Source of the DNA: Brenneria roseae subsp. roseae
GTDB taxonomy: Bacteria; Pseudomonadota; Gammaproteobacteria; Enterobacterales; Enterobacteriaceae
Assembly: GCF_003115845.1 (NCBI RefSeq)
Contig: NZ_KZ819023.1
Coordinates: 148,920-212,919 of the forward strand
DNA: 64,000 bases
Reading direction: 5' to 3'
Part shown: positions 30,432 to 41,060 of the stretch, piece after piece
Layout of the letters: every line of letters begins with the position of its first letter
Position numbering within the stretch: position 1 is the first letter of the stretch
The notes under the pieces: generated by a model
What the model saw: the letters and a program-made list of their open reading frames with translations, nothing else
Told to the model about the DNA's origin: nothing
Database searches by the model: none
Program-made: the position numbers and the translations under genes

Positions 30432-30470
30432 TCATCCTTCAAGTTGCAGGCACGTTGGCGACCTTCACTC
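30432..30470. repeat. Second fragment of the dispersed repeat, in the ydiK-ydiJ gap
   Basis: The bases around CATCCTTCAAGTTGCAGG and CACGTTGG match the opposite end of the same intergenic repeat; the following 60 bases look like a decayed middle. The rest of the 415-base gap (30226-30640) should hold the divergent ydiK and ydiJ promoters, but none is clear by eye. Confidence 0.4.
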
Positions 30471-30640
30471 GTTTTGCTCGTTTGTTCCGTTGCCGCATCC
30501 CGTATCCCGGGAGCGATAAGGGTAAGAAAACACGACAGGTCTGCCGAGTGACGCTCGGTTAGCAGATTGAACGTCGACGCCCCGCAGACACTAATGACAT
30601 AATTGGCAAACACTTTTTGTACAGACAGGGTCAAAAAATA

Positions 30641-33600
30641 ATGATCCCACAGATCACTCAGTCACCCGGACTTGTTCAGTCGGTGCTTAATTTTTTGGAA
30701 GCGTTGAAACAAAATGGATTTACAGGCGATATGGCGACAGATTACGCCGATCGCCTGACGATGGCGACAGATAACAGTATCTATCAACTCTTACCTGATG
30801 CCGTTGTTTTCCCCCGTTCTACCGCTGATGTGGCCATTCTGGCCCGTTTGGCCGGCGAAACGCGTTTTCTCGGACTGACATTCACCCCGCGCGGTGGCGG
30901 TACTGGCACGAATGGTCAGGCGTTGAACCATGGCATAGTGGTGGATATGTCGCGCTACATGAACCGTATTCTGGAAATTAACCCTGAACAAGGGTGGGTC
31001 CGGGTCGAAGCGGGCGTGATCAAAGATCAGCTTAATCAATATCTCAAACCCTTCGGCTATTTCTTCGCGCCGGAGCTTTCTACCAGCAACCGCGCCACGC
31101 TGGGCGGCATGATTAATACCGATGCATCGGGACAGGGATCGCTGGTTTACGGTAAAACCTCCGATCACGTTCTGGGGCTGCGTGCGCTGCTGTTGGGCGG
31201 CGATATACTGGATACCCAGGCGATGCCGGTGGCGCTGGCTGAGCAACTGGCCGGGGAAGCCTCACCCGTCGGGCGTATTTACCACACGGTGCTGCATCGC
31301 TGCCGTGATCAGCGACAGCTGATCCTCGATAAATTCCCTAAACTGAACCGCTTCCTGACCGGGTACGATTTGCGTCATGTCTTCAGTGATGATTTGAAAA
31401 CGTTTGACCTGACGCGAATTCTGACCGGGGCTGAAGGCACGCTGGCATTTATTACCGAAGCGAAACTCGATATTACACCGATACCGAAGGTGCGGCGGCT
31501 GGTCAATATCAAATACGATTCCTTCAACTCAGCGTTGCGCAATGCGCCGTTCATGGTGGAGGCAAAAGCGCTGTCGGTCGAAACCGTCGATTCAAAAGTG
31601 TTGAATCTGGCGCGTGAAGATATTGTCTGGCACTCCGTCAGTGAACTGATCGCCGATGTGCCGGATCAGGAGATGCTGGGGCTGAATATCGTTGAATTTG
31701 CGGGTGATGATGAAGCGTTGATCAACGGACAGGTGGAAACGCTGTGTAAACGCCTTGATGAATTGCTGGCCGCGCGGGAAGCCGGGGTGATCGGCTATCA
31801 GACCTGTAACGATTTAGTGGGTATTGAGCGTATTTATGGTATGCGCAAGAAGGCGGTGGGGTTGCTGGGTAACAGCAAAGGGCTGGCTAAGCCTATTCCC
31901 TTTGCCGAAGATACCTGCGTACCGCCGCAGCATCTGGCCGACTATATCGAAGAATTTCGTCAGCTTCTGGATAGTCATAACCTGACCTACGGAATGTTTG
32001 GCCATGTAGACGCCGGGGTCCTGCATGTCCGGCCGGCGCTGGATATGTGCGATCCGCAGCAGGAAATGCTGATGAAGCAGCTTTCCGATCGAATTGTCGC
32101 CCTGACGGCCAAATACGGCGGCTTGCTGTGGGGGGAACACGGTAAAGGATTCCGCGCTGAATACAGCCCTGAATTTTTTGGCGCGGAATTGTATGCTGAA
32201 TTGCGTCGTATCAAGTCTGCATTCGATCCTGATAATCGCCTCAATCCTGGAAAAATCTGTGCTCCGCTGGATGTTGATGCGCCGATGATGAAAGTCGATG
32301 CGGTCAAGCGCGGGACTTACGATCGGACTATCCCGCTGGCGGTGCGGACCTCATTCCGTGGCGCGATGGAGTGTAACGGCAACGGACTCTGCTTCAATTT
32401 CGATGCCCGAAGCCCGATGTGTCCTTCCATGAAGATTACGGGGAACCGTATTCACTCGCCGAAAGGACGGGCGACGCTGGTGCGTGAATGGCTGCGATTG
32501 CTGGCCGAGCAGGGGGTTGATCCGCTGGCGCTGGAGCAAACGCTGCCTCAACAGAGGCTCAGCCTGCGAACATTAATTCAGAAAACCCGGAACACCTTGC
32601 AGGCGCGTCAGGGCGATTATGATTTCTCCCACGAGGTGAAAGAGGCCATGTCAGGCTGTCTGGCCTGTAAAGCCTGTTCGACACAGTGTCCGATTAAAAT
32701 TGATGTTCCCAGCTTCCGCTCCCGTTTTCTGCAACTGTATCACACCCGCTATTTACGCCCGGTACGCGATTATCTGGTCGCCGGCGTCGAAAGTTATGCG
32801 CCCCTGATGGCGCGCAGTCCCAAAACATTCAATTTCTTTCTCAAAATGCCGTGGGTTAATACCTTAAGCCGTCGGCAGATTGGCATGGTGGATTTGCCGT
32901 TGCTTTCCTCACCGTCGCTGCGTCAGCAATTTGCGGGCCACGGTGCGATACGAACCACGCTGGAGCAACTGGAGACCTTGTCTGATGCAGAACGGCAGCA
33001 ATATGTGCTGATCGTGCAGGACCCGTTCACCAGTTACTACGATGCGCAGGTGGTGGCCGATTTTGTGCGTCTGGTGGAAAAACTGAAATTGAAGCCAGTG
33101 CTGCTGCCGTTCTCGCCAAATGGTAAAGCGCAGCACATAAAAGGGTTCCTGCAACGCTTTGCGAAAACCGCGGCTAAAACGTCAGATTTCCTTAACCGGG
33201 CGGCAAAGCTTGGTATACCCATGGTGGGCGTCGATCCTGCGCTGGTACTCTGCTATCGCGATGAATATCGTGAAATTCTGGGTGATAGGCGCGGGGATTT
33301 CCAGGTAAAACTGGTGCATGAATGGTTGATCACCGCGTTGGCGGACAGCGCGCCGCAGACCGCGGCAGGGGAATCCTGGTATCTGTTTGGTCACTGTACG
33401 GAAACGACGGCGTTGCCTGCCAGTACCCAACAGTGGTCTGATATTTTCTCGCGTTTTGGCGCGAAACTGGAAAATGTCAGCGTAGGCTGCTGCGGTATGG
33501 CGGGCACCTATGGTCATGAAAGCAAAAATCTGGTGAACTCTCAGGGAATTTATTCGCTATCCTGGCAGCAGGCATTGCAGAAATTGCCGCAGAAACGCTG

Positions 33601-33694
33601 TCTGACGACGGGATATTCCTGCCGTAGTCAGGTCAAACGGATGGAGGGTAGCGGGTTACGCCACCCATTACAGGCCTTGCTGGAGATTATTTAA
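30641..33694 (+). CDS. ydiJ: D-2-hydroxyglutarate dehydrogenase YdiJ (FAD/Fe-S)
   Basis: YdiJ oxidises D-2-hydroxyglutarate to 2-oxoglutarate, removing the by-product of SerA. From the ATG at 30641 it has 1017 residues (E. coli 1018). The N-terminal PCMH-type FAD domain shows '[18 protein letters not shown]' and '[20 protein letters not shown]'. The oxidase C-lobe has '[20 protein letters not shown]'. The ferredoxin-like part has '[18 protein letters not shown]', and the CCG-type domain ends with '[16 protein letters not shown]'. Its TAA overlaps the menI start (TAATG), so the two are coupled. Confidence 0.96.
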   Translation: MIPQITQSPGLVQSVLNFLEALKQNGFTGDMATDYADRLTMATDNSIYQLLPDAVVFPRSTADVAILARLAGETRFLGLTFTPRGGGTGTNGQALNHGIVVDMSRYMNRILEINPEQGWVRVEAGVIKDQLNQYLKPFGYFFAPELSTSNRATLGGMINTDASGQGSLVYGKTSDHVLGLRALLLGGDILDTQAMPVALAEQLAGEASPVGRIYHTVLHRCRDQRQLILDKFPKLNRFLTGYDLRHVFSDDLKTFDLTRILTGAEGTLAFITEAKLDITPIPKVRRLVNIKYDSFNSALRNAPFMVEAKALSVETVDSKVLNLAREDIVWHSVSELIADVPDQEMLGLNIVEFAGDDEALINGQVETLCKRLDELLAAREAGVIGYQTCNDLVGIERIYGMRKKAVGLLGNSKGLAKPIPFAEDTCVPPQHLADYIEEFRQLLDSHNLTYGMFGHVDAGVLHVRPALDMCDPQQEMLMKQLSDRIVALTAKYGGLLWGEHGKGFRAEYSPEFFGAELYAELRRIKSAFDPDNRLNPGKICAPLDVDAPMMKVDAVKRGTYDRTIPLAVRTSFRGAMECNGNGLCFNFDARSPMCPSMKITGNRIHSPKGRATLVREWLRLLAEQGVDPLALEQTLPQQRLSLRTLIQKTRNTLQARQGDYDFSHEVKEAMSGCLACKACSTQCPIKIDVPSFRSRFLQLYHTRYLRPVRDYLVAGVESYAPLMARSPKTFNFFLKMPWVNTLSRRQIGMVDLPLLSSPSLRQQFAGHGAIRTTLEQLETLSDAERQQYVLIVQDPFTSYYDAQVVADFVRLVEKLKLKPVLLPFSPNGKAQHIKGFLQRFAKTAAKTSDFLNRAAKLGIPMVGVDPALVLCYRDEYREILGDRRGDFQVKLVHEWLITALADSAPQTAAGESWYLFGHCTETTALPASTQQWSDIFSRFGAKLENVSVGCCGMAGTYGHESKNLVNSQGIYSLSWQQALQKLPQKRCLTTGYSCRSQVKRMEGSGLRHPLQALLEII

Positions 33695-34104
33695 TGCAGT
33701 GGAAGCGAAAGGTCACCCTTGAGCAGTTGAATGAGCAGAGCCAGGGATGCATGATAGACTATCTGGGGATTCGCTATACCCGGATTGCCGACGATCATCT
33801 TGAAGCGGTTATGCCCGTCGAGCCCCGTACCCGGCAGCCACTGGGGTTATTGCACGGCGGGGCGTCTGTCGTTTTGGCTGAGTCGCTGGGGTCTGTTGCC
33901 GGTTATCTCTGTACCGAAGGGACGCAGACCGTGGTCGGGATGGAAATCAATGCCAATCACCTGCGTTCGGTACGCGATGGCGAAGTGCGCGGCGTGTGCC
34001 GGGCGCTGCATATCGGACGACGCAATCAGGTATGGCAGATAGATATTTTTGATAGCCAGAACCGACTGTGCTGTACCTCGCGTCTGACTACGGCGGTTAT
34101 TTAG
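33694..34104 (+). CDS. menI: 1,4-dihydroxy-2-naphthoyl-CoA thioesterase MenI
   Basis: MenI hydrolyses DHNA-CoA in menaquinone synthesis. The 136 residues match YdiI/MenI. The hotdog fold is recognisable from '[20 protein letters not shown]', which carries the catalytic Glu, and '[19 protein letters not shown]'. The start overlaps the ydiJ stop by one base. A strong hairpin at 34155 follows. Confidence 0.94.
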   Translation: MQWKRKVTLEQLNEQSQGCMIDYLGIRYTRIADDHLEAVMPVEPRTRQPLGLLHGGASVVLAESLGSVAGYLCTEGTQTVVGMEINANHLRSVRDGEVRGVCRALHIGRRNQVWQIDIFDSQNRLCCTSRLTTAVI

Positions 34105-34154
34105 CGATAACGCCGGACTGACGTCGTTTGTGCGTACTACGACAGCATCAGCAA

Positions 34155-34183
34155 CGCCGGATTCTCGAATCCGGCGCTCTTTC
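34155..34183. terminator. Bidirectional terminator between menI and the Fur-boxed gene
   Basis: A 10-bp perfect stem (CGCCGGATTC / GAATCCGGCG) with a 2-base loop is followed by CTCTTTC on the plus strand. It lies between the two convergent genes. Confidence 0.65.
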
Positions 34184-34583
34184 AGGGCAGGAAAGGCACC
34201 CGCTTAACGAAATCGGTCTGGAAAGCCGTTGCTTTATCCCAGGAACCCTGCATGCTTAGCTGATGGCAAATCAACTTGAGCGTGTTACGTGCGAAATAGT
34301 AACTCTGTACCCGGAAGAGGTGGCAGCGCTTTTCGTTATTTATCTCTTTAATCAGCCGGTTATGCAATTTTACCAATGCATGCAAATAGCTGTCGTCATC
34401 CCCATTCCGCAGACACAAATCGACCATATCCATACAGGCGTTGTGATAGCGCCGCAGATGATCAATATTGCTTTCTGGACGATTCAGACGCGCCTCAGCC
34501 ATATAGAAATCGACGGTGGCATCCCGGATTTGAAATTTATATTCGTCGATCTGATGCTGTAGCCAGGCATTCATCGAAAGCAT
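34182..34583 (-). CDS. Fur-boxed protein of unknown function facing suf
   Basis: From the ATG at 34583 (AGGA upstream) the protein has 133 residues. Other possible starts are a TTG at 34592 and an ATG at 34574. It is soluble and helical, with no signal peptide and no membrane helix. Notable stretches are 'QIDEYKFQIRDATVDFYMAE', 'LRRYHNACMDMVDLC' and 'YYFARNTLKLICHQLSMQGS'. It has four cysteines and four histidines but no recognisable cofactor motif. No family was recognised. A 16/19 match to the Fur consensus lies 19 bases upstream, so it is probably made when iron is scarce, together with suf, which is transcribed away from it. A role in iron or Fe-S adaptation is inferred from this context only. 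Confidence 0.75.
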   Translation of the reverse strand: MLSMNAWLQHQIDEYKFQIRDATVDFYMAEARLNRPESNIDHLRRYHNACMDMVDLCLRNGDDDSYLHALVKLHNRLIKEINNEKRCHLFRVQSYYFARNTLKLICHQLSMQGSWDKATAFQTDFVKRVPFLP

Positions 34584-34601
34584 GGTTATCAATCCTGAAT
34601 A

Positions 34602-34620
34602 TTAAATGATAATCATTATC
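34602..34620 (-). promoter_or_regulatory. Strong Fur box of the 34182-34583 gene
   Basis: Contains the perfect palindrome ATGATAATCATTATCAT and matches 16 of 19 Fur consensus positions. It is the best Fur site in the window. Confidence 0.85.
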
Positions 34621-34746
34621 ATATTTATAAAAATAGTCGGGATCAATGGGGAAAATGTGCTTTTCCATTCAAAATGTACAAGCGGTGAGATGAAATCTTC
34701 ATTTACTTTTCCTGTTTTATAAATAGGCATTCGCTATGAATGTTAT

Positions 34747-34765
34747 ACTAATGATAATGAATTGA
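34747..34765 (+). promoter_or_regulatory. Fur-like site and promoter upstream of sufA
   Basis: CTAATGATAATGAATTG matches 12 of 19 Fur consensus positions and directly follows a TATACT -10 element (34744-34749). No good -35 is visible, as expected for a promoter activated by IscR, OxyR or IHF. The leader to sufA is about 250 bases. Confidence 0.6.
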
Positions 34766-35008
34766 TGATTTTCTTGCGCGGCAAGAAGGGGCGTTAAGAA
34801 GATTTAATGCTTATTTATCATGGTATTAAGCCTATGTGTGGGGTGTTTTTTTCGCCTTGTAACTATGATGGCAGAGCCTCGTTGCCGTCATCAAAAAACA
34901 AATGTTACCAATAGCCCTGCGAAACAAGAGGTTGAAGCAAGTTTCATTATCACTAACATTAGAGGAAACCAGCCTGAAACTGGTACGACACGTCATGAGG
35001 TATTCGTT

Positions 35009-35380
35009 ATGCAAACGGAAAGTGTAGGGACCTTTTCACTGGATGAAAACGTCTGGAAAGGATTGACACTGACAGATAGCGCCGTGGGACACATCAAGCA
35101 TTTGATACAGCAGGATGCCGCGGTGAAAGGTTTACGGCTTGGCGTTAAACAATCCGGCTGCGCTGGGTTTGGTTATGTGTTGGATCTGGTTCGTGAATCC
35201 GAAACGGATGACTTACTGTTCGAACGCGACGGCGCAAAGCTGTATGTGCCGCTAAAAGCGATGCCTTTTATTGATGGCACCGAACTCGATTTCGTCCGTG
35301 AGGGACTGAATCAGGTGTTTAAGTTTAATAATCCCAACGCTCAGCATGCCTGTGGATGCGGCGAGAGCTTCGGCATTTAA
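35009..35380 (+). CDS. sufA: A-type Fe-S carrier SufA
   Basis: SufA receives Fe-S clusters from SufBCD and passes them to target proteins. From the ATG at 35009 (GAGG upstream) it has 123 residues (E. coli 122). The three cluster cysteines are the Cys of 'KQSGCAGFGY' and the pair in 'HACGCGESF'. The frame is open upstream to 34820, but those residues are not part of the family. It leads the complete sufABCDSE operon, used under iron starvation and oxidative stress. Confidence 0.96.
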   Translation: MQTESVGTFSLDENVWKGLTLTDSAVGHIKHLIQQDAAVKGLRLGVKQSGCAGFGYVLDLVRESETDDLLFERDGAKLYVPLKAMPFIDGTELDFVREGLNQVFKFNNPNAQHACGCGESFGI

Positions 35381-35393
35381 GTGATGACAAATT

Positions 35394-36890
35394 ATGGCAC
35401 GTAGCACAGTAGATGTACCTGATGATGTCCAGATCTGGATGGGTGATGGACGCTATAAAGAAGGCTTTTTTACCGAGCTGGCAACCGATCAATTGGCGCG
35501 CGGCATCAATGAGGATGTTGTGCGGGCCATTTCAGCAAAACGCAATGAACCTGAATGGATGCTGGAATTCCGCCTGAATGCCTACCGGGCGTGGTTGGAA
35601 ATGGAAGAGCCGCATTGGCTGAAAGCGCATTACGATAAGCTCGACTATCAGGACTATAGCTATTATTCCGCACCGTCCTGCGGCAATTGCGATGACAATT
35701 GCGACTCGCAGCCGGGCGCAACCCAGCAATCCGGCATTGCGGACGTGAATAATTACCTGACCAGTGAAGTTGAGAATGCGTTCAATCAGCTCGGCGTCCC
35801 GGTGCGTGAAGGAAAATCGGTGGCGGTTGACGCTATTTTTGACTCCGTCTCCGTCGCCACCACCTACCGGCACGAGCTGGCGGAGCAGGGCATTATTTTC
35901 TGTTCATTCAGCGAAGCCATTCAGGAGCACCCTGATTTGGTGCGCCAGTATCTCGGTACGGTCGTGCCCTCGAATGACAACTTCTTTGCTGCGCTGAATG
36001 CGGCGGTCGCGTCTGACGGTACGTTTGTCTATGTACCGAAAGGCGTGCGTTGTCCGATGGAGTTATCCACCTATTTCCGCATTAACGCGGCTAAAACCGG
36101 CCAGTTTGAACGCACGATCCTGATTGCGGATGATGATAGCTACGTCAGCTATATTGAGGGGTGTTCCGCGCCGGTACGTGATACCTATCAGCTGCATGCG
36201 GCGGTAGTTGAAGTCATCATCAATAAAAACGCGGAAGTAAAATATTCTACGGTGCAGAACTGGTTCTCCGGCAAAGACGCCGAAGGCGGCATTCTGAACT
36301 TTGTCACTAAACGCGCGCTGTGCGCGGGTGAATATTCTAAAATGTCCTGGACGCAATCGGAAACCGGCTCGGCCATTACCTGGAAATACCCGAGCGTCGT
36401 GCTACGCGGCGACAACTCGGTCGGCGAATTCTTCTCTGTTGCACTGACCAATGGTCGTCAACAAGCCGATACCGGTACCAAAATGATTCATATCGGTAAA
36501 AACACCCGCTCAACCATTATCTCCAAAGGGATTTCTGCCGGACACAGTGAGAACACCTATCGCGGTCTGGTGAAGATCATGCCGAGCGCCACCAACGCGC
36601 GTAACTTTACGCAGTGTGACTCGATGTTGATTGGTAGCGACTGTGGCGCGCACACGTTCCCGTATGTGGAAGCGCGCAATAACACGGCGCAACTGGAACA
36701 TGAGGCGACAACCTCGAAGATTGGCGACGATCAGCTGTTCTACTGCCTGCAACGCGGCATCAGTGAAGATGATGCGATCTCCATGATCGTTAACGGATTC
36801 TGTAAAGATGTCTTCTCTGAACTACCGCTGGAATTTGCGGTAGAGGCGCAGAAGTTACTGGCGATTAGTCTGGAGCACAGCGTAGGTTGA
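35394..36890 (+). CDS. sufB: Fe-S cluster scaffold subunit SufB
   Basis: SufB is the scaffold of the SufBC2D complex on which clusters are built. The 498 residues match E. coli (495). An N-terminal cysteine group 'CGNCDDNC' lies near residue 101. The functional Cys is in '[20 protein letters not shown]' near residue 407, followed by the conserved Glu of '[19 protein letters not shown]'. It begins 13 bases after sufA. A 91-base gap to sufC follows, longer than in E. coli. Confidence 0.97.
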   Translation: MARSTVDVPDDVQIWMGDGRYKEGFFTELATDQLARGINEDVVRAISAKRNEPEWMLEFRLNAYRAWLEMEEPHWLKAHYDKLDYQDYSYYSAPSCGNCDDNCDSQPGATQQSGIADVNNYLTSEVENAFNQLGVPVREGKSVAVDAIFDSVSVATTYRHELAEQGIIFCSFSEAIQEHPDLVRQYLGTVVPSNDNFFAALNAAVASDGTFVYVPKGVRCPMELSTYFRINAAKTGQFERTILIADDDSYVSYIEGCSAPVRDTYQLHAAVVEVIINKNAEVKYSTVQNWFSGKDAEGGILNFVTKRALCAGEYSKMSWTQSETGSAITWKYPSVVLRGDNSVGEFFSVALTNGRQQADTGTKMIHIGKNTRSTIISKGISAGHSENTYRGLVKIMPSATNARNFTQCDSMLIGSDCGAHTFPYVEARNNTAQLEHEATTSKIGDDQLFYCLQRGISEDDAISMIVNGFCKDVFSELPLEFAVEAQKLLAISLEHSVG

Positions 36891-36981
36891 TTCGCGATTA
36901 CCGGGATTTTTATTGATAGAAAATCATCGGTTACAAAAATGATGAGCGTCGCAAGATATCCGACGCCTGGAAGGATAGAGC
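36891..36981 (+). other. Intra-operon spacer between sufB and sufC with possible hairpin
   Basis: The 91-base spacer contains a 6-bp repeat pair (GCGTCG at 36946 and CGACGC at 36961) close to the sufC ribosome site GGAAGGA, which may affect sufC translation or RNA processing. Confidence 0.35.
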
Positions 36982-37728
36982 ATGTTAAGCATTGAAAATT
37001 TAAAAGTCAGCGTAGAAGGCAAAGAGATTATTAAGGGGCTGAATCTCACGGTTAAGCCGGGAGAAGTCCACGCGATCATGGGGCCGAATGGCTCAGGGAA
37101 AAGTACGCTCTCCGCTACGCTGGCCGGACGTGAAGAATATGAAGTCACCGACGGCGCCGTCAGCTTCAAAGGCAAGGATTTACTGGAACTGGATCCTGAA
37201 GACCGCGCGGGTGAGGGCATCTTTATGGCATTTCAGTATCCGGTGGAGATCCCCGGCGTCAGTAATCAGTTCTTCTTGCAAACGGCCGTGAATGCCGTGC
37301 GCAAATACCGTGAACAGGAACCGCTGGATCGCTTTGATTTTGCCGATTTTATCGAAGATAAAATCAAGCTGTTGAAAATGCCGGAAGATTTGCTGACCCG
37401 TTCCGTCAACGTCGGCTTTTCCGGCGGCGAGAAAAAGCGGAATGATATTCTGCAAATGGCGGCGCTTGAGCCGGATTTGTGCATTCTTGATGAAACCGAC
37501 TCCGGTCTGGACATCGATGCGTTGAAAATTGTCGCCAACGGGGTGAATGCCCTGCGTAACGAACAGCGTTCTTTTATTATCGTTACGCACTACCAGCGTA
37601 TTCTTGATTACATCAAACCAGACCATGTACACGTTCTTTCTCAGGGCCGTATTGTGAAATCTGGCGATTTCTCTCTGGTGAAACAGTTGGAGGAGCAAGG
37701 CTATGGCTGGCTTACCGACCAACAATAA
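36982..37728 (+). CDS. sufC: Fe-S assembly ATPase SufC
   Basis: SufC is the ABC-type ATPase of SufBC2D. The 248 residues equal the E. coli length. Walker A is 'GPNGSGKST' near residue 34, the signature is the atypical 'FSGGEKKRNDILQM', Walker B is 'LCILDETDSGLDIDAL', and the His switch lies in 'IIVTHYQRILDYIKPD'. It overlaps sufD by 26 bases. Confidence 0.97.
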   Translation: MLSIENLKVSVEGKEIIKGLNLTVKPGEVHAIMGPNGSGKSTLSATLAGREEYEVTDGAVSFKGKDLLELDPEDRAGEGIFMAFQYPVEIPGVSNQFFLQTAVNAVRKYREQEPLDRFDFADFIEDKIKLLKMPEDLLTRSVNVGFSGGEKKRNDILQMAALEPDLCILDETDSGLDIDALKIVANGVNALRNEQRSFIIVTHYQRILDYIKPDHVHVLSQGRIVKSGDFSLVKQLEEQGYGWLTDQQ

Positions 37729-39037
37729 AACGAGCGCCAAAGCAGGCATCGAGCAAAAGCAGGCAAAAGCCCTGCAACAGTGGCACAGCCTGTTTGACCG
37801 CGCGAATACTCAGCGTTCATCGGATGCGTACCAACATTGGCAGGAAGTGCTGCGTCTGGGATTGCCGCACCGTAAGCACGAGCATTGGAAATATACCCCG
37901 CTGGACGGACTGTTGGCGCACGAATTCGTTGCGCCGCAGGTATCGTCCGTCGCGCAGGATACGCTGGATGCGCTGGCGTTGCCCATTGATGCCTGGCGTC
38001 TGGTCTTTATTGATGGCGTATTCAATGAGTCGCTCAGCGACACGCAGTGGGGACCTTATCAGGTGGATATCAAGGTTGCCCGTGCGCACGGTGAATTTCC
38101 TCCGGCAGTCCAGCCGGAAGTGTTCCTGCATCTGACGGAAAGTCTGGCCGCGCAAAGCACCTTGATTCGTCTGGCCGCTAATCAACAGGCTGAAAAACCC
38201 TTGTACTTGCTGCATATCAGCAGCAGTCAGGGCGCGGCGTTGAATACCGTCCATCATCGCCATCACTTGCAGGTTGAACGCGGCGCCAGCGCGCAGATCA
38301 TTGAGCATTACGTCAGTCTGGACCAGTACGCGCACTTTACTGGCGCCCGCCTGACGGTCAGTGCGGGAGAAAACAGCCGCGTCAGCCACTATAAACTGGC
38401 TTTCGAAGCCGCTGCCAGCTACCACTTTTCGCATAACGATCTGGTACTGTCGCGGGACGCGCAGGTTCGTAGCCATAGTTTCCTGCTGGGCGCGGGTCTG
38501 ACCCGTAATAACACCAGCGCGCAACTGAATGGCGAAGGAACCAATTTGGTCATCAACAGCCTTATTCTGCCTATCGGCAGCGAGGTGTGCGATACCCGGA
38601 CTTATCTGGAACATAATCAGGGATTCGGTGAAAGCCGTCAGTTGCATAAAACCATCGTTAACGACCGCGCTAAGGCGGTGTTCAACGGTATGATCAAAGT
38701 GGCGCCTCATGCCTTGAAAACCGATGGACGGATGACGAACAACAATCTGCTGTTGGGGCGACTGGCTGAAGTCGATACCAAACCGCAGCTCGAAATCTAT
38801 GCGGATGATGTTAAATGCAGCCACGGCGCGACGATAGGGCGCATGGACGAAGAACAGCTGTTCTATCTGCGTTCACGCGGTATCACGCAGCAGGACGCGC
38901 AACAGATGATTATTTTTGCCTTTGCCGCGGAATTGACGGAAGCGATTGAAGATGAGTCGCTGCGAAGTGTGATATTGAAACGCATCGCACTGCGTTTGCC
39001 TAACGCATTGGCTGAGTCAGAAAAGGCGGCGTTATGA
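37703..39037 (+). CDS. sufD: Fe-S assembly subunit SufD
   Basis: SufD pairs with SufB in the scaffold complex and is needed for iron entry. The 444 residues exceed E. coli SufD (423), mainly through a longer N-terminus ('[20 protein letters not shown]'). The conserved core includes '[15 protein letters not shown]', '[18 protein letters not shown]', '[19 protein letters not shown]', and the Cys-Ser-His of '[13 protein letters not shown]' needed for function. It overlaps sufS by 4 bases. Confidence 0.96.
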   Translation: MAGLPTNNKTSAKAGIEQKQAKALQQWHSLFDRANTQRSSDAYQHWQEVLRLGLPHRKHEHWKYTPLDGLLAHEFVAPQVSSVAQDTLDALALPIDAWRLVFIDGVFNESLSDTQWGPYQVDIKVARAHGEFPPAVQPEVFLHLTESLAAQSTLIRLAANQQAEKPLYLLHISSSQGAALNTVHHRHHLQVERGASAQIIEHYVSLDQYAHFTGARLTVSAGENSRVSHYKLAFEAAASYHFSHNDLVLSRDAQVRSHSFLLGAGLTRNNTSAQLNGEGTNLVINSLILPIGSEVCDTRTYLEHNQGFGESRQLHKTIVNDRAKAVFNGMIKVAPHALKTDGRMTNNNLLLGRLAEVDTKPQLEIYADDVKCSHGATIGRMDEEQLFYLRSRGITQQDAQQMIIFAFAAELTEAIEDESLRSVILKRIALRLPNALAESEKAAL

Positions 39038-40257
39038 ATTATCCCATCGAACAAGTTCGTGCTGACTTTCCACTATTGACGAGAGAAGTCAACGGACAGC
39101 AATTGGCCTATCTGGACAGCGCCGCGAGCGCGCAAAAGCCGCAGGCGGTCATTGCGCGGGAAACGGCCTTCTATCAGCATGAGTATGCCGCTGTACATCG
39201 CGGTATTCATACGTTGAGCGCGCAGGCAACCACGGCGATGGAAGCGGTGCGTGAGCAGGTCGCGACCTTTATCAATGCGGCCTCGGCAGAAGAGATCGTC
39301 TTTGTGCGGGGAACCACGGAAGCCATCAATCTGGTCGCCAACAGCTACGGACATACGTTCCTGCAAGCGGGCGATAATCTCATCATTACGGAGATGGAAC
39401 ATCACGCCAATATTGTTCCCTGGCAAATGCTGGCTGAAGCGCGAGGTGTGGAAGTTCGCGTTATTCCGTTGGCAGCGGATGGAACGCTGGATCTGTCCCG
39501 TCTGCCCGGATTGCTTGATGAACGGACCCGATTGTTGGCGGTAACGCACATCTCCAACGTCCTCGGCACATTAAATCCGGTCAAAGAGATCATTGCTCAG
39601 GCGAAAGCCGCAGGCGCGGTCGTTCTGGTGGATGGCGCCCAGTCGATAATGCATCAGCCGATCGATGTACGGGATCTGGATTGTGACTTCTTTGTTTTTT
39701 CGGGACACAAGATTTACGGCCCTTCCGGTATCGGCGTGTTGTATGGCAAACGGGCGCTGTTGGCGTCAATGCCGCCGTGGGAAGGCGGAGGCGCGATGAT
39801 CCGTCAGGTGAGCCTGCATACCGGAACCACCTATGCGGATGTGCCGTGGCGCTTTGAGGCCGGTTCTCCCAATACTGCCGGGATCATGGGGCTGGGCGCG
39901 GCGCTGAGCTATGTAACCGCGTTGGGGCGTGATGCCATTGCGCACTATGAATCTTCCCTGATGCACTATGCGTTGGAAGCGTTGGCTCAGGTACCGGATT
40001 TAACGCTGTACGGCCCGGCAGAACGGCATGGGGTCATCGCGTTCAATCTGGGGCAACACCATGCCTACGATGTGGGCAGTTTCCTCGATCAGTATGGAAT
40101 TGCGATCCGCACCGGCCACCACTGCGCGATGCCATTGATGGAACACTATGCCGTTTCCAGTATGTGCCGCGCCTCGCTTGCCGTTTATACTACTCGCGAA
40201 GAAATCGACCGGCTGGTCGCCGGGTTGCAACGTATCCATCGATTGCTGGGCAACTGA
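39034..40257 (+). CDS. sufS: Cysteine desulfurase SufS
   Basis: SufS takes sulfur from L-cysteine with pyridoxal phosphate and passes it to SufE. The 407 residues match E. coli (406). The PLP lysine is in '[19 protein letters not shown]' near residue 226. The catalytic Cys is in '[12 protein letters not shown]' near residue 364. '[11 protein letters not shown]' and '[14 protein letters not shown]' are further family marks. It overlaps sufD, and sufE follows after 31 bases. Confidence 0.97.
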   Translation: MNYPIEQVRADFPLLTREVNGQQLAYLDSAASAQKPQAVIARETAFYQHEYAAVHRGIHTLSAQATTAMEAVREQVATFINAASAEEIVFVRGTTEAINLVANSYGHTFLQAGDNLIITEMEHHANIVPWQMLAEARGVEVRVIPLAADGTLDLSRLPGLLDERTRLLAVTHISNVLGTLNPVKEIIAQAKAAGAVVLVDGAQSIMHQPIDVRDLDCDFFVFSGHKIYGPSGIGVLYGKRALLASMPPWEGGGAMIRQVSLHTGTTYADVPWRFEAGSPNTAGIMGLGAALSYVTALGRDAIAHYESSLMHYALEALAQVPDLTLYGPAERHGVIAFNLGQHHAYDVGSFLDQYGIAIRTGHHCAMPLMEHYAVSSMCRASLAVYTTREEIDRLVAGLQRIHRLLGN

Positions 40258-40288
40258 GCCTCGCGCCACGTTGCCTGGGGAGGAAAAA

Positions 40289-40708
40289 ATGGCAAGTCTG
40301 CCGGAACCGCAGAAATTAGTCCGTAATTTTTCGCGCTGTCATAACTGGGAAGAGAAGTATCTTTATATTATTGAGCTGGGAGCGCGGCTTGAACCGTTGC
40401 CGGAAGCCTGGCGTCGGGCCGAAAATCTGATTTCCGGCTGTCAGAGTCAGGTCTGGATTGTGATGCAACGTGACGAGCAGGGGCGGATAACCCTGCACGG
40501 CGACAGTGATGCCGCCATCGTGAAGGGATTGATTGCCGTGGTGTTTAGTCTTTATCAAGGGTTGACCGCACAAGATATCGTTAAGCTGGATGTTCGCCCT
40601 TTCTTTGAGGAGCTGGCGCTGAATCAACATTTAACGCCATCTCGTTCGCAGGGGCTGGAAGCGATGCTGCGGGCGATTCGCGCGCGCGCCGCGCTGCACA
40701 TTCAATAA
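40289..40708 (+). CDS. sufE: Sulfur acceptor SufE
   Basis: SufE accepts persulfide sulfur from SufS and delivers it to SufB. From the ATG at 40289 (GGGGAGG upstream) it has 139 residues (E. coli 138). The acceptor Cys is in '[12 protein letters not shown]' near residue 51. The frame is open upstream into sufS, but the ribosome site and family N-terminus '[14 protein letters not shown]' fix the start. It is the last suf gene; an intrinsic terminator follows. Confidence 0.96.
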   Translation: MASLPEPQKLVRNFSRCHNWEEKYLYIIELGARLEPLPEAWRRAENLISGCQSQVWIVMQRDEQGRITLHGDSDAAIVKGLIAVVFSLYQGLTAQDIVKLDVRPFFEELALNQHLTPSRSQGLEAMLRAIRARAALHIQ

Positions 40709-40794
40709 ATTCAATATCCGGGAGCAAAAATGTACCGGCAGCGGGAAGAATAACAGGGATAAATAACTTTATCCGAATCGGTTCATTTCGTAAG

Positions 40795-40826
40795 AAAGCG
40801 CCAGCGTATCAAGTCTGGCGCTTTTT
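40795..40826 (+). terminator. Intrinsic terminator of sufABCDSE
   Basis: AAGCGCCAG pairs with CTGGCGCTT across a 10-base loop and runs into TTTTT on the plus strand, about 90 bases after sufE. Confidence 0.85.
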
Positions 40827-41060
40827 GCTTTTCATCAAGGCGTTACGCGCTGATATTTCAGAATGAGTCCATAGATTTATCAGAATATGGATTTTATTCT
40901 ACGATGGCTTTTTGTAAAGAATTGCATATCAATGCGTTGATTTTTAAATAAAATATAATTTTATTTCGATAATGCTACTATAACAGGATACTGGTTGCAG
41001 GAAATAGGACCAGGCATCGTTGATTAACCGACCACTTGGGCCTTGATGTAGGAATTTAGT

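Noticed and set aside
37817..38824. 335-codon minus-strand frame inside sufD
   Set aside because: It lies antisense to conserved SufD sequence and shows no domain; it is a shadow frame.
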